From positions 4,094,719 to 4,158,718 of the forward strand of contig AP018180.1 in the NCBI GenBank assembly GCA_002368155.1: DNA of 64,000 bases, read 5' to 3'. The position numbers and the translations under genes were made by a program. Source of the stretch: Nostoc carneum NIES-2107 (GTDB taxonomy: Bacteria; Cyanobacteriota; Cyanobacteriia; Cyanobacteriales; Nostocaceae). Below, in pieces: positions 17,627 to 26,511 of this stretch; position 1 is the stretch's first letter; every line of letters begins with the position of its first letter. Below the pieces are notes generated by a model. That model was given only the letters and a program-made list of their open reading frames with translations, was not told the origin of the DNA and searched no databases.

Positions 17627-18244
17627 TATAAAACTTTTTGTGACTCTTTGATGAACTTGTTTTCAGTTGATTCTGATTTAATTTTTTCACTGATTTTTAG
17701 CCAGTCCAAAATGATAGATAAAAATAGTAAATTTAGCTTTATTTTAAAAACATCATTTTGTACAAAATAAACTTTTGAACATATTTTTTAATATATACAA
17801 GTTAAACCCATTGCAAAAATTAATGCTTTTGAGAGCTTGGGAAAAAATAACTAATTTTTTTAATTCATCAAAAATTAGGAAAAAAGTAGATTGTATAAAT
17901 TTCCAAACTAATCAAAAATATCTATACAAGAATTTTAAGCAAATAACACCAAAATCACTTATCTATAAAACTGGTCAAAGATACGGCTATAATCAAAAAC
18001 CTATTTAAATATGAGAATACAATGATTTTGGTTATTACGAAAAGCTGCAAAGTGGGTTTGACTGCGGTAGAATTTTCAAGATGACTTTTTACTTTGATGG
18101 AGCAGTCCGACACTTATTAATCATCAAGAGATGGATTGCATACTCTGATGAAAAGAGAAGTAACCATACCAACCTAAGCATAGGCCGCTAGCAGGTTAAA
18201 CTAGATTTGGTAACAGCTGCTCCACCGTTCCTTGTGAGGCTTTT
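17627..18244. other. AT-rich divergent promoter region
   Basis: The spacer between the divergent natF and YbjN genes. It is very AT-rich. A 77-codon frame at 17775-18008 is mostly Lys/Asn/Ile as expected by chance in such DNA and was not called. No hairpin or repeat of note. Confidence 0.4.
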
Positions 18245-18802
18245 ATGGGAGCTAATCTGACACAGATTGCCAAATACTTAGACAACCTTGGTTGGGAATA
18301 TCGCTTTGATGACGAAGAAGATCGTATTATCACAGGTGTTGAAGCTGATCACCTAGAAGACTTCCTAATTGTTGTGCAATTGGATGAGGAGGGCAAATTT
18401 TTTCGGGTATTTGCACCTCAAGTACTAGCAGGAGTTCAAGAGCATCCTTATAAAGGAGCTATCCTCCAGACAATGCTGGCAATTTCCTGGGAAACCAAAA
18501 TGCTGCAATGGGAGTATGACCCATCTGACGGTGAAATCCGAGCAATTATTGAGTTTCCCCTGGAAGACTCTATTCTGACAGAAAAACAATTTAACCGTTG
18601 TTTGAGTGGATTAATTCAAATTGTTGATAGCATAGCCATGCCACGCCTCAAAGAGGTAATGGCAACAGGCTACGATCCAGGAAATATCGAACTTGGGGAA
18701 AGACTTTTACTGAGTATTCAAGAAGAAGCCCCTGGATTACTAGAAATCCTCGAAAAAGCAATGGAAGCTAGGAAAAAGCGAGGAAGTTTTCCTCACGAGT
18801 GA
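18245..18802 (+). CDS. YbjN-domain protein
   Basis: A soluble, acidic 185-residue protein. Residues ~5-130 look like the YbjN/type III chaperone-like fold: IAKYLDNLGWEYRFDDEEDR, DFLIVVQLDEEGKFFRVFAP, MLAISWETKMLQWEYDPSDG, and IRAIIEFPLED. The C-terminal ~40 residues form a charged helix. The family is widespread in cyanobacteria, with no settled function. The start has GTGAGG upstream at 18233-18238. A DUF3318 gene follows 78 bases later on the same strand. Confidence 0.72.
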   Translation: MGANLTQIAKYLDNLGWEYRFDDEEDRIITGVEADHLEDFLIVVQLDEEGKFFRVFAPQVLAGVQEHPYKGAILQTMLAISWETKMLQWEYDPSDGEIRAIIEFPLEDSILTEKQFNRCLSGLIQIVDSIAMPRLKEVMATGYDPGNIELGERLLLSIQEEAPGLLEILEKAMEARKKRGSFPHE

Positions 18803-18880
18803 GGCGAATTATCACTTAATATAGCTATACTCCAAAGTGATACCCTCACTATATACTGAATTTTTCTAGGGCTGGATTTT

Positions 18881-19528
18881 ATGACATCCTATGCAACCTC
18901 CTCTGCCAAGGCGGAAATGAGTGAACTTCGGCGGTTGAAAAGCTTACTACCACCAGAATTGCAGAGCTGGGTCACGGTTGAAGGCACAACTGAGGTCAAT
19001 CCACCCCTGATCCGTAGCGAAGAAATTGGTAAAGACCAGGTAGAAATCCAAATTGACTTGGTGAAATGGGATAGCCTCGCGATGGATCAGCGTAATCTGT
19101 TGTTTTGGCACGAAGTCGCCCGCATTCAAAATGACACAATTCCCAAAGATGGATGGGAAATGGCAGCACTGGCTATCGGTTTAGGTGGTGCTGTAGGTGA
19201 GTTGTGGGTACAGGATGGATTGTTACTAGTTTTAGCCTTAGCACTTTGTGGCGTATCTGGCTGGCGACTATACCAAAAAAATAACGGTGAAAAGCAACTA
19301 AAAGAATTAGTCGATGCTGACGAAAAAGCGATCGCACTTGCAACTCGCTTTGGTTATAGCCTCCCCAACGCCTATAAAAGTCTAGGTAGCGCTTTAAAAA
19401 CTTTAATAGACAATACTCCTAGCAAACGCCAACGTTCTAGATATGAAGCACGCCTTTCTGCTCTCAAACGCAGTGCCAATAAAGCAAAAGCTAAATCTAG
19501 ACCAGTAGATGAGAGTGTTGATTACTAA
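18881..19528 (+). CDS. DUF3318 membrane protein
   Basis: A 215-residue cyanobacterial protein. The N-terminal half is soluble (ELRRLKSLLPPELQSWVTVE, RNLLFWHEVARIQNDTIPKD). Two close hydrophobic segments follow near 98-130 (MAALAIGLGGAVGELWVQDG, LLLVLALALCGVSGWRLYQK), and the C-terminus is helical and basic (SKRQRSRYEARLSALKRSAN). FWHEVARIQ with its HE pair recalls a metalloprotease-like helix, but the H-E-x2-H pattern is not complete. Function unknown. Confidence 0.78.
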   Translation: MTSYATSSAKAEMSELRRLKSLLPPELQSWVTVEGTTEVNPPLIRSEEIGKDQVEIQIDLVKWDSLAMDQRNLLFWHEVARIQNDTIPKDGWEMAALAIGLGGAVGELWVQDGLLLVLALALCGVSGWRLYQKNNGEKQLKELVDADEKAIALATRFGYSLPNAYKSLGSALKTLIDNTPSKRQRSRYEARLSALKRSANKAKAKSRPVDESVDY

Positions 19529-19530
19529 GT

Positions 19531-19568
19531 GCTGAGTGCTGAGTAAACAAATCAACTCAGCACTCAGC
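19531..19568. terminator. Bidirectional hairpin between convergent genes
   Basis: Perfect 14-base stem GCTGAGTGCTGAGT / ACTCAGCACTCAGC with a 10-base A-rich loop, between the ends of DUF3318 (+) and queE (-). The direct repetition GTGCTGA also makes it one of the tandem-repeat type sequences of the genome. A stem this strong between two stop codons is likely to end transcription from both sides, although no long T run follows. Confidence 0.6.
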
Positions 19569-19573
19569 ATAGT

Positions 19574-20407
19574 TTATAGCTGATTCAACATTTTATGGGT
19601 TTGAGGCACGACACGAACGTGCTTTAACCACTGCTTCATTAAAGCTTGCCACTGCAAAACCTGGTCGGGAGTAGGGGCAAGTATAGTTTTTGCTGGAGAT
19701 TTTTCGGACACTGGCAAAGGTGTCACAGGTTGTAAGAATACTGGGATATCAGAACTAACAGATGCTACCAACAAAGCTGAACGTTCTAACTCAGTTGGTT
19801 CTGTCTGTTGCGAGATAATTATCTTGACAAAAATGTTTAAATGTGAATCATAAGATAATTTCAGACATTGCCCGTGTTCTTGCCAATAGCTTTCACCGCT
19901 GACGCTTGGTAATTTTAAATCCATACCTACGGAGTCAAGGTAGGGCAAAATCATTGCCAACTGTTCTGGACGATGACCTCCAGTTTCCAGATATATAGGC
20001 AGATTGGTAAGCGATCGCACTTGCGGCAGAAATAGCTCTAAAAATGGGGCATGAAGCAAGGGTTCGCCACCCGTTAAGCTAATGCTATCGTGTATAGACG
20101 GTTGATTTTGCCGTTCGACCCATTCTAATAAAATAGGCAGTGGGATAGGGTTCGAGTGCTCTTCAAAGTCTCGTAATCCAGGGGTTCGCTCTATCCTACA
20201 AATAGAAGGTGCATTCCAAGTATGGGCGCTATCGCAAAAGTGACAGCGTAAGTCACACAAAGCAAAGCGAATAAAAATCTGACGTGTCCCGACATTCAGT
20301 CCTTCCCCTTGAATAGCAGAAAAGACCTCAATCAGGCGTGCAGTAGGTTTAACCGTAGTTTTAGCAGTCATGGGATGATTAAAAAAGCGATCGCGCCGCG
20401 TCGTCAC
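19574..20407 (-). CDS. queE: 7-carboxy-7-deazaguanine synthase
   Basis: Radical-SAM enzyme that rearranges 6-carboxytetrahydropterin to 7-carboxy-7-deazaguanine in queuosine synthesis. The 277-residue product shows the family opening RLIEVFSAIQGEGLNVGTRQ, the [4Fe-4S] cysteines in the CX3CX2C pattern C51-DLR-C55-HF-C58, the SAM-binding LTGGEPLL near 111-118 and a late GMDLKLP. The first 12 residues are probably not translated: an internal Met at 20371 sits closer to the conserved part. Confidence 0.9.
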   Translation of the reverse strand: MTTRRDRFFNHPMTAKTTVKPTARLIEVFSAIQGEGLNVGTRQIFIRFALCDLRCHFCDSAHTWNAPSICRIERTPGLRDFEEHSNPIPLPILLEWVERQNQPSIHDSISLTGGEPLLHAPFLELFLPQVRSLTNLPIYLETGGHRPEQLAMILPYLDSVGMDLKLPSVSGESYWQEHGQCLKLSYDSHLNIFVKIIISQQTEPTELERSALLVASVSSDIPVFLQPVTPLPVSEKSPAKTILAPTPDQVLQWQALMKQWLKHVRVVPQTHKMLNQL

Positions 20408-20579
20408 GAGAGCAAGTAAGTTTTTTGGTTCTTGTTCTATTGTGAATCGTCGCTAGCAATCTCTAATCTCAACCCAAATAACTTACGATTAGTCCTGATT
20501 CCTACTTAATCAAGATGAGGTTAGAGAATATCTACGTCAAAATAAATGATTGATAGCTTACATTTAGACGGCAACGACA

Positions 20580-21617
20580 GTGCAAAGCTTCATAACTAGC
20601 CAACCCAAAGCGGTCGATTTCCCGGTGACTTCCCTAAATGACATGGCTGTAGTCCAGGTACCCAACCGATTGAGTGTGCTTGAGGCCGTAGGCTTTAAGC
20701 AAATCTGCCAAGAGTTAACCCTGGAACATTCTCATATAAAACAAATCATTATTGACTTTCACCAAACTACTTTCATGGATAGCAGTGGTTTAGGTGCCTT
20801 AGTCAGTAATTTTAAAACTGCTCAGGAAAAGAGCATCGCCATCATATTGCGGAATGTGACACCTCAGGTAATGGCAGTTCTTAACCTCACAGGTTTAGAT
20901 CAAGTTTTTCCCATTGAATCTATCAGCAGTTTATCACCGCATGGACAAAGCCACATTGCGGAAAACCACAAGTTTTCTGCTCGCAAGGTTGAGACCCTAC
21001 CTACTACTCATCCTTCTGTGGCATCTTGGATGAAGCGGTTGATCGACATTGTTGGGGCAGTAGTAGGCTTGGTAATTACAGGAGTCTTGTTAATTCCTAT
21101 TACAATTGCTATTCAAATTGACGATCCCGGCCCCCTTTTCTTTAGACAAACTCGCTGTGGTTGGATGGGTAAACGTTTTGGAATTTGGAAATTTCGCTCC
21201 ATGTGTGTGGATGCAGAAGCCAAAAAATCCCAAGTCCAAAACCAAGCGCAAGGAGCTTTCTTTAAGAATGAGAGCGATCCTAGAGTAACGCGGGTAGGAC
21301 GCTTTTTAAGGCGAACTAGTCTAGATGAATTACCGCAATTCTGGAATGTTCTTAAAGGAGATATGAGTTTAGTTGGTACTAGACCTCCAACTCCTGATGA
21401 AGTAGAACGCTATGAAGTACCTGAGTGGCAACGCTTAGATGTAAAACCAGGTATGACTGGCGAATGGCAAGTAAACGGACGGTCTAAAGTACGTAGTTTT
21501 GAAGATGTAATCCGCCTGGATTTGCAGTATCAAAAAAATTGGAGTTTACTGTATGATTTCAAGCTAATTTTCAAAACTTTAGCCATTCTATTTAATAGAA
21601 ATAGTGGTGCAGTTTAG
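20580..21617 (+). CDS. STAS domain fused to a priming sugar transferase
   Basis: A 345-residue fusion starting at GTG (an ATG at 20643 would remove 21 residues). Residues ~17-115 are a STAS (anti-sigma-factor antagonist-like) domain: VQVPNRLSVLEAV, IIIDFHQTTFMDSSGLGALV with the phosphorylatable-type serine in D67-S-S-G, and ILRNVTPQVMAVLNLTGLDQ. From ~148 begins a bacterial sugar transferase: membrane entry SWMKRLIDIVGAVVGLVI, DDPGPLFFRQTRCGWMGKRF, KFRSMCVDAE, RVGRFLRRTSLDELPQFWNV, and DMSLVGTRPPTPDEVERY. This monotopic enzyme transfers a sugar-phosphate to undecaprenyl phosphate to start exopolysaccharide. The STAS part suggests control by a serine kinase/phosphatase switch, which is inference. 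Confidence 0.87.
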   Translation: MQSFITSQPKAVDFPVTSLNDMAVVQVPNRLSVLEAVGFKQICQELTLEHSHIKQIIIDFHQTTFMDSSGLGALVSNFKTAQEKSIAIILRNVTPQVMAVLNLTGLDQVFPIESISSLSPHGQSHIAENHKFSARKVETLPTTHPSVASWMKRLIDIVGAVVGLVITGVLLIPITIAIQIDDPGPLFFRQTRCGWMGKRFGIWKFRSMCVDAEAKKSQVQNQAQGAFFKNESDPRVTRVGRFLRRTSLDELPQFWNVLKGDMSLVGTRPPTPDEVERYEVPEWQRLDVKPGMTGEWQVNGRSKVRSFEDVIRLDLQYQKNWSLLYDFKLIFKTLAILFNRNSGAV

Positions 21618-21676
21618 CCAATTACCTTGATTTTTAGTTTGTTGGTAATTTATAACTTCCAAAATTAATTATTGCC

Positions 21677-21712
21677 AATGCCCAAGCTCACAAGTAGCTT
21701 GGGCATTATTTT
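21677..21712 (+). terminator. Intrinsic terminator of the STAS-sugar transferase gene
   Basis: Stem AATGCCCAAGCT / AGCTTGGGCATT, 7-base loop, then ATTTTAT, 60 bases after the stop codon. Confidence 0.75.
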
Positions 21713-21822
21713 ATCAAATAATATCAATTTAAAAAAATAATGCGACAGATGGTAGGGGCAAGGCACTGCCTTGCCCTCTAGAATATATTGATGTGTCGCA
21801 AACATTATTTGATTTGGTATAA

Positions 21823-23280
21823 CTATCGACCAAAATATCGCTGATATAAATCACAACTAATCATCACCTGATTATTTCGCATATTCACCAAACCCATACT
21901 ATTTAACTTAAAAGCTTGTACTGGCTCTAACTCTATTGGTGCTTTTGCCTTTATTACTTGCTCAAAAGCTGTTGCCAGGTCTGGATGCTGTTGTAAATAC
22001 CATAAGTGTTGGTGAAGATATTCACTATAAATTCCTGTATCGGAAGCTGCAGTTTGCATCAATTTTTCCCAAGTTAAATCTTGGTGTGCTAGATGGTAAA
22101 AAGCCACACGTAGCAAATAAGGATGACCAGCTACCAGCCACATAAATTCAGCTAAATGGCCTATTGAAATATTAAGTTGATGACGCTGTGCTAAATCTTG
22201 TACTTGCTCCCAGTTAAATGAGCGCAGCTGCACTGAAAAACCAACTTGAAAGGGAAATTTAGCAATACTTAATGGAATATGGAATTCTGTAGACTTACTT
22301 ACTATTAGTCGGAGTTTTTGCCATATTTCGCTATCTTTAGCTTCCTCATGCCAAGAACGCAATAAACATAAAAAGTCTTGAGCAATTTCAGGATATTCAA
22401 AAATTTCATTGACTTCATCTAAAGCCAATACTAGAGGATTCTCTATTTGCGGCAGCAGGTATTCTTGTAAATAGAGTGTGCAGTTTGCTTTACTACCCAA
22501 ATCTTCATCCCAGTAATCATCTAGTTTATTTTTGAGCTTGAGTTTATAGGTAATATTGGCACACACCCAACGCAATAATTTATTTAAGTCAGTCAAAATC
22601 TTCTTATCAGCTTGTAAAAGATTCAAGCTGATAGTTTGATAACCTATGGTAGCTGCATAAGCCAGAATTCTAACCATAAAAGAGGTTTTACCCATTTGTC
22701 TTGGTGCTTTAATTTGAATTAAAGACCCTGGATTGGTAATCTCCTCATAGCATCTATGTTCATTAGGAATTCGCTCAATGTAAAAGGCAGAATTTAAAGG
22801 AACATAGCCTTTTGGTAGTTCTAACTCTACTGTATGTTGATAATTTGCGTTGATTAACTTTGTAGGCGAAAAAAGTGGATTAGTATGGTTTTTAAATGAA
22901 GTATTGGTAATTGTTTGTGGATTAACATACTGTACCTGTCCAGTATAATAAGGCTCTAGTCGCTTTCTCAAGCTTTCAATTAAGTTTTGACTTCTACTAG
23001 AAGTTTGATTTGCCCGTCGCCTTTCAATTACAGCATGAATATTAGTTTTATTAACTTTTTCCCCTAGTACTTCCGATAGCAGTTTCCATAATTGCGGGGC
23101 TACGGTTTGCTTAATATAACTTGCAGAATATTGGAATTCTTCGGCAATCTGGTTATAAGTTTTTCTTTGCCCATCCCAAGATTCTTGCAAGACTGCTTTT
23201 TGAATATCCGTTAGAGATTTTCCTGTCTTGGCATAAATTAGTTGTTCGACAAATTTTAATCCTCCCTGAATATCTTTCAT
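21823..23280 (-). CDS. AAA-like ATPase with N-terminal helix-turn-helix (vWA-MoxR-associated type)
   Basis: A 485-residue protein of a cyanobacterial family. Residues 1-90 form a helix-turn-helix-like domain (SLTDIQKAVLQESWDGQRKT, YNQIAEEFQYSASYIKQTVA) found in vWA-MoxR-associated conflict proteins. A low-complexity linker follows. Residues ~160-480 are an AAA-like NTPase: Walker A APRQMGKTS (192-200), Walker B LVLALDEVN with D288-E289, and a C-terminal winged-helix-like part. Such proteins usually place an effector after the N-terminal domain; none is evident here. It could be a regulatory or conflict-system NTPase acting with unlinked partners. No neighbour supports a specific role. Confidence 0.7.
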   Translation of the reverse strand: MKDIQGGLKFVEQLIYAKTGKSLTDIQKAVLQESWDGQRKTYNQIAEEFQYSASYIKQTVAPQLWKLLSEVLGEKVNKTNIHAVIERRRANQTSSRSQNLIESLRKRLEPYYTGQVQYVNPQTITNTSFKNHTNPLFSPTKLINANYQHTVELELPKGYVPLNSAFYIERIPNEHRCYEEITNPGSLIQIKAPRQMGKTSFMVRILAYAATIGYQTISLNLLQADKKILTDLNKLLRWVCANITYKLKLKNKLDDYWDEDLGSKANCTLYLQEYLLPQIENPLVLALDEVNEIFEYPEIAQDFLCLLRSWHEEAKDSEIWQKLRLIVSKSTEFHIPLSIAKFPFQVGFSVQLRSFNWEQVQDLAQRHQLNISIGHLAEFMWLVAGHPYLLRVAFYHLAHQDLTWEKLMQTAASDTGIYSEYLHQHLWYLQQHPDLATAFEQVIKAKAPIELEPVQAFKLNSMGLVNMRNNQVMISCDLYQRYFGR

Positions 23281-23401
23281 AGTGACTTAAGATGAATGTC
23301 AATTAGAATAAATTATGCTAATCTATCCGCAGAGTAGCTGGATAAAAATCTCTATTATATTGTTCCCAGTTTTGAGCTAACTTAGCCAAGAAGTCTCAAA
23401 T

Positions 23402-23436
23402 AAAAAATTGCTGTCTCTTATTCGTAAGAAACAGCA
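23402..23436 (-). terminator. Intrinsic terminator of the PEP-CTERM gene
   Basis: Read with the gene: GCTGTTTCTTA, loop CGAA, TAAGAGACAGC, then AATTTTTTA. A textbook rho-independent terminator 40 bases after the stop codon. Confidence 0.85.
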
Positions 23437-23476
23437 GTAAGAATAACAGGTTGGCAATAACTAAAATTTATTGAAT

Positions 23477-24517
23477 TTATACCTTAGCTGTTGCTTTGAT
23501 TCTTTGTTTTTGATTCAGCATAGAACTAGCAGCTAAAGCACCAAAGGCTACTACACCTAAAGCAGAACTAGACTCAGGAACTCTTTTTGGTGGAACAGCG
23601 GTAATTTTAGCGTAAAGGTAAGCCGAGTTGCTACCACCTTCTTGTGAAATAAAATTAGTTACAGGAGTGCTATTAGCAGTTTCGCTGAAACCTACCAGCT
23701 GTAAAGTATAGTCTACGCCAGCAATACTAAAGGAGTTTACGTTTTTTGGGGTAGAAAAGGTAATTTTATCAGCGCAACCCTGACTGTTGCTCCCATAAGC
23801 GCACACACCGGAGTTTAGCGTTTCGTCAATATTAAAGCTAAAGTTAAAGGTTTGTGATGCTACAGGCAAACCACTAAAGTTTAAGTTGAGTCCAAGGTCT
23901 ACTTTTGAGGCAGCTGTTCCATAATTAATCGCATTGTTATAGTGTGTCAGAGTACCAATTTGAAATACTTTATCCAGATCAAAGTCTACTCCACTAGCTC
24001 CTTGAAATCCCAATCCACTCTGACCATTGCCTATATCTTGCCCCCAACGTACTTGGTTTTCTGCATCTGTTGAAGTTGCTGTATTAGTTGAGAGCAGTGT
24101 TGTGGTTGTTGTAGTTTTGGAATTTTTTGTATTATTTGTGTTGTTGATTATTTGAGGTGTACTTACTACATTTGATACTACACTTGGTTGACTTGTTGTA
24201 GATGTTGTAGATGTTTTACCTGTTGTTGCATCTGTTGTATTTGTTGTAACTTTTGTAGTTTTAGTAACTGTTGTAGTGGTTGTATTGGTTGTGTATCTTT
24301 TATCTTTTAGAGCTTCTTGTAATAATGTTACATCTGTTTTTAGTGTTGTATCTGTCGTAACATTTTGATATTTAACATAACTTCCGCCAACAGGTTTACT
24401 CCAGGTACCAGAAGAACTTGTTAGCGATATAGCATTAGCTGAAGAAGCAAAAAATCCTAGCGCTGTGGTAGCAGTAATCGCAACGGAGAATTTTGTCAGG
24501 AAATTTAAGGTCGCCAT
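23477..24517 (-). CDS. Secreted PEP-CTERM-type protein with a Thr-rich segment
   Basis: A 346-residue predicted extracellular protein. Signal peptide: residues 1-29 (ITATTALGFFASSANA). Residues ~75-155 are strongly Thr-rich, with few other residues besides Asn, Ser, Lys and Val. The globular part from ~155 resembles 'choice-of-anchor K' PEP-CTERM proteins (VRWGQDIGNGQSGLGFQG, FSFNIDETLN). The C-terminus is a sorting signal: VPESS, a hydrophobic stretch LGVVAFGALAASSM, then a basic tail with KQRIK. It is expected to be processed by an exosortase. Function unknown; the Thr-rich part may be O-glycosylated. Confidence 0.78.
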   Translation of the reverse strand: MATLNFLTKFSVAITATTALGFFASSANAISLTSSSGTWSKPVGGSYVKYQNVTTDTTLKTDVTLLQEALKDKRYTTNTTTTTVTKTTKVTTNTTDATTGKTSTTSTTSQPSVVSNVVSTPQIINNTNNTKNSKTTTTTTLLSTNTATSTDAENQVRWGQDIGNGQSGLGFQGASGVDFDLDKVFQIGTLTHYNNAINYGTAASKVDLGLNLNFSGLPVASQTFNFSFNIDETLNSGVCAYGSNSQGCADKITFSTPKNVNSFSIAGVDYTLQLVGFSETANSTPVTNFISQEGGSNSAYLYAKITAVPPKRVPESSSALGVVAFGALAASSMLNQKQRIKATAKV

Positions 24518-25314
24518 AGAACTAATTTTTTAAGGAAAGTGAAGGTGAATAGTGGAGATGCTTGCTTACAAGAGTTTCCAGTTGTTATAGCTTTGTGTAA
24601 TAGACCTTGTAGCAACCCAAAAGTAGCTGACCCTGACTGGTAAAAATTAACTGAAAATTTGTGGAAACCAATTAAAGTTAAGAGAGCCTTGTTGTTAACA
24701 GATAGGTTTCAATAGCCAGCCTGTAACTTTTAGAGGATGTTTTTAGAAACCCTGCTTATAGATTTAGATGAATTGTATTCGCGGTGGAAACATCATAGAT
24801 AATCGTTGGTTGAGTATTTATCAGACAAACTTTGCTAAACAATACTTTTGCAAACCAAAAATTTGAATACTTGTTCTCAGTATCTCAACGGATAAACAAA
24901 GGGTAAATATATAAATGTTCGTAACTTGGTATATAGCAATAGATAAGAGTTGTATTTACCAAGTCTTTAATCGGGCTATTGCTAACTTTTTATAGCTCTT
25001 AAAAAAATAATTGACAATTTTTATATTATGTGTGTTTAAAATAATCATTCATAAAAAAGTAAAAATGTCAATATATACAAGTTATGATCTTTGTCTTTAA
25101 ATAACATCCTGACAAAAACACACTAGTCTGCAATAACACTCAGAAAATGTGTTTACGTACTGAGAATGAAGGGTGCGATCGCCTGAATTTACCTCTGTTC
25201 TACAAGCATTGGGGATTATTCAAAGCGCTAAAGATTGACAAGCGAATACAAAAATTTCTCATGAGAAGCTCAAGCGATCGCCTGAATTGTTAACATGAGT
25301 TCGACAAATCGGAA
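24518..25314. other. Intergenic region, AT-rich with two HIP1-containing repeats
   Basis: About 800 bases upstream of the PEP-CTERM gene, presumably including its promoter. No coding frame was recognised. The 15-mer GCGATCGCCTGAATT occurs twice, at 25175-25189 and 25274-25288, each holding a HIP1 octamer. Confidence 0.5.
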
Positions 25315-25878
25315 TCAATCGGGCGAATACTCAGTTCCTACGACTTTGCCATCCTTAAAATAAACAGTCACCCATTCCGCATTATAACGACCATCGCTTA
25401 GGTCAAGAATGTAATGTAGATTTTGGTCAGGGATAGCTACAAAGCCTTTTTCAGCAGGGTCACGATTTTCAAGCACGCCATTATGTCCATAACGTAGTTC
25501 CCATTCCAGTTGACGAAATTTTCCCCCTTTTGGAAAACGCTGGTTAAATAAGCTTTGAACCTCCGGAATTGTCATACCGTTTTTAATATCGAGATAAAAC
25601 TTTGTGAAGGGTTTTACAGGACTGAGAGTCAAAAAGTGCAGAGCTAATAGACTGATATTGAAACCGAGAAAAAGCCACAATTGTTGTTGACTCCGAGATT
25701 GTAAGTATATTGGCAAGAGTAAGATTAAGGCTAAAACAGCCATCAATAAGTAAAACTGCCAGAACAAGGAAGCAGCTAATTTATAATCGAGGAAGAGTCC
25801 AAACAGAAATAAGGCTATTAAAAAAGCAACCTCGACAAAGAGTTCTATCCCTTTAACGTGACGTTTGATATGTTTCAT
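25315..25878 (-). CDS. Membrane protein of unknown function
   Basis: A 187-residue protein with three predicted helices in the first 95 residues (VEVAFLIALFLFGLFL, FYLLMAVLALILLLPIYL, LWLFLGFNISLLALHFLTL) and a soluble C-terminal domain of ~90 residues. KNGMTIPEVQSLFNQRFPKG and the final VTVYFKDGKVVGTEYSPD look like the SmpA/BamE-like two-strand folds that sense or bind peptides, but this is only a resemblance. Not recognised as a named family. The HicA stop is 104 bases upstream on the same strand. Confidence 0.6.
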   Translation of the reverse strand: MKHIKRHVKGIELFVEVAFLIALFLFGLFLDYKLAASLFWQFYLLMAVLALILLLPIYLQSRSQQQLWLFLGFNISLLALHFLTLSPVKPFTKFYLDIKNGMTIPEVQSLFNQRFPKGGKFRQLEWELRYGHNGVLENRDPAEKGFVAIPDQNLHYILDLSDGRYNAEWVTVYFKDGKVVGTEYSPD

Positions 25879-25981
25879 TTCACTGTATCTTGTGTTTTCT
25901 TTTGAGGTAAGAATACCTCAGTATATGGCGATCGCACTTGGGAATTGAGGAGTGCGATCGCTCATCAAATAATTATCTTAT

Positions 25982-26221
25982 TTACTTTAATAAGTACTCA
26001 ATTTCCTCATCGCTAAAACCAAACTGCCGAAAAACCCGCAAAACATAAGCAGGAGACATTTCTCCTGCACCCATATCTATAGGAACTACTCTACGTTGTC
26101 CATCAACTTCACGAGTATATAAGCAATGGTCGCCTTTACCCTCTCGATAAAATGTACAGCCCCCTTTTTCTAAAAGCTTAATTAGCTCTTTGGGTTTCAG
26201 GGAAGGTATATTTTTAGGCAT
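25982..26221 (-). CDS. hicA: HicA-family mRNA interferase toxin
   Basis: A 79-residue double-stranded-RNA-binding-like protein: LKPKELIKLLEKGGCTFYRE, then GKGDHCLYT with the catalytic-type histidine H32, and RRVVPIDMGAGEMSPAYVLR. HicA toxins cleave mRNA and are neutralised by HicB. The start overlaps the hicB stop by 8 bases, the usual coupling. Being downstream of the antitoxin and in series with the HEPN-DUF262 genes, it may be part of one transcript. Confidence 0.87.
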   Translation of the reverse strand: MPKNIPSLKPKELIKLLEKGGCTFYREGKGDHCLYTREVDGQRRVVPIDMGAGEMSPAYVLRVFRQFGFSDEEIEYLLK

Positions 26222-26480
26222 AAACTTTTCTTAATTCATATATCTCGGAATCTTGCTGCTTTTCTTCTAAGAGCAAAAATTCATGAAGTTCTTCTATAGA
26301 AATTGGAGATTTATAGATATTAGTTTCACTTTCATACACAAGCTCAAAAGACTCGATTGCTTCTTTTAACTTGCTAATGGCATTATCTTGAGTTTTTCCT
26401 TGTCCTAAAATTCCGTTTTCTAAACACAAAGCAATCCAATAATCAGCGCTTTGCTTAAGTACTACAGTGTAAAAATTCAT
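26214..26480 (-). CDS. hicB: HicB-family antitoxin
   Basis: An 88-residue antitoxin with the partial RNase H fold of the HicB family: FYTVVLKQSADYWIALCLEN, GILGQGKTQDNAISKLKEAI, followed by a short acidic C-terminal part. It lacks a clear DNA-binding extension, so autorepression may be weak or need HicA. It lies 31 bases after the HEPN gene, close enough to share its transcript. Confidence 0.82.
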   Translation of the reverse strand: MNFYTVVLKQSADYWIALCLENGILGQGKTQDNAISKLKEAIESFELVYESETNIYKSPISIEELHEFLLLEEKQQDSEIYELRKVYA

Positions 26481-26511
26481 AAATAATCACCAAATTGAGC
26501 ATTATTTTTAG

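Noticed and set aside
17775-18008. 77-codon plus-strand frame
   Set aside because: Composition (Lys, Asn, Ile) is that expected by chance in AT-rich DNA; no convincing ribosome binding site.
19129-19160. Zinc-protease site in DUF3318 (HE in FWHEVARIQ)
   Set aside because: The second His of HExxH is absent (HEVAR), so no metalloprotease claim is made.
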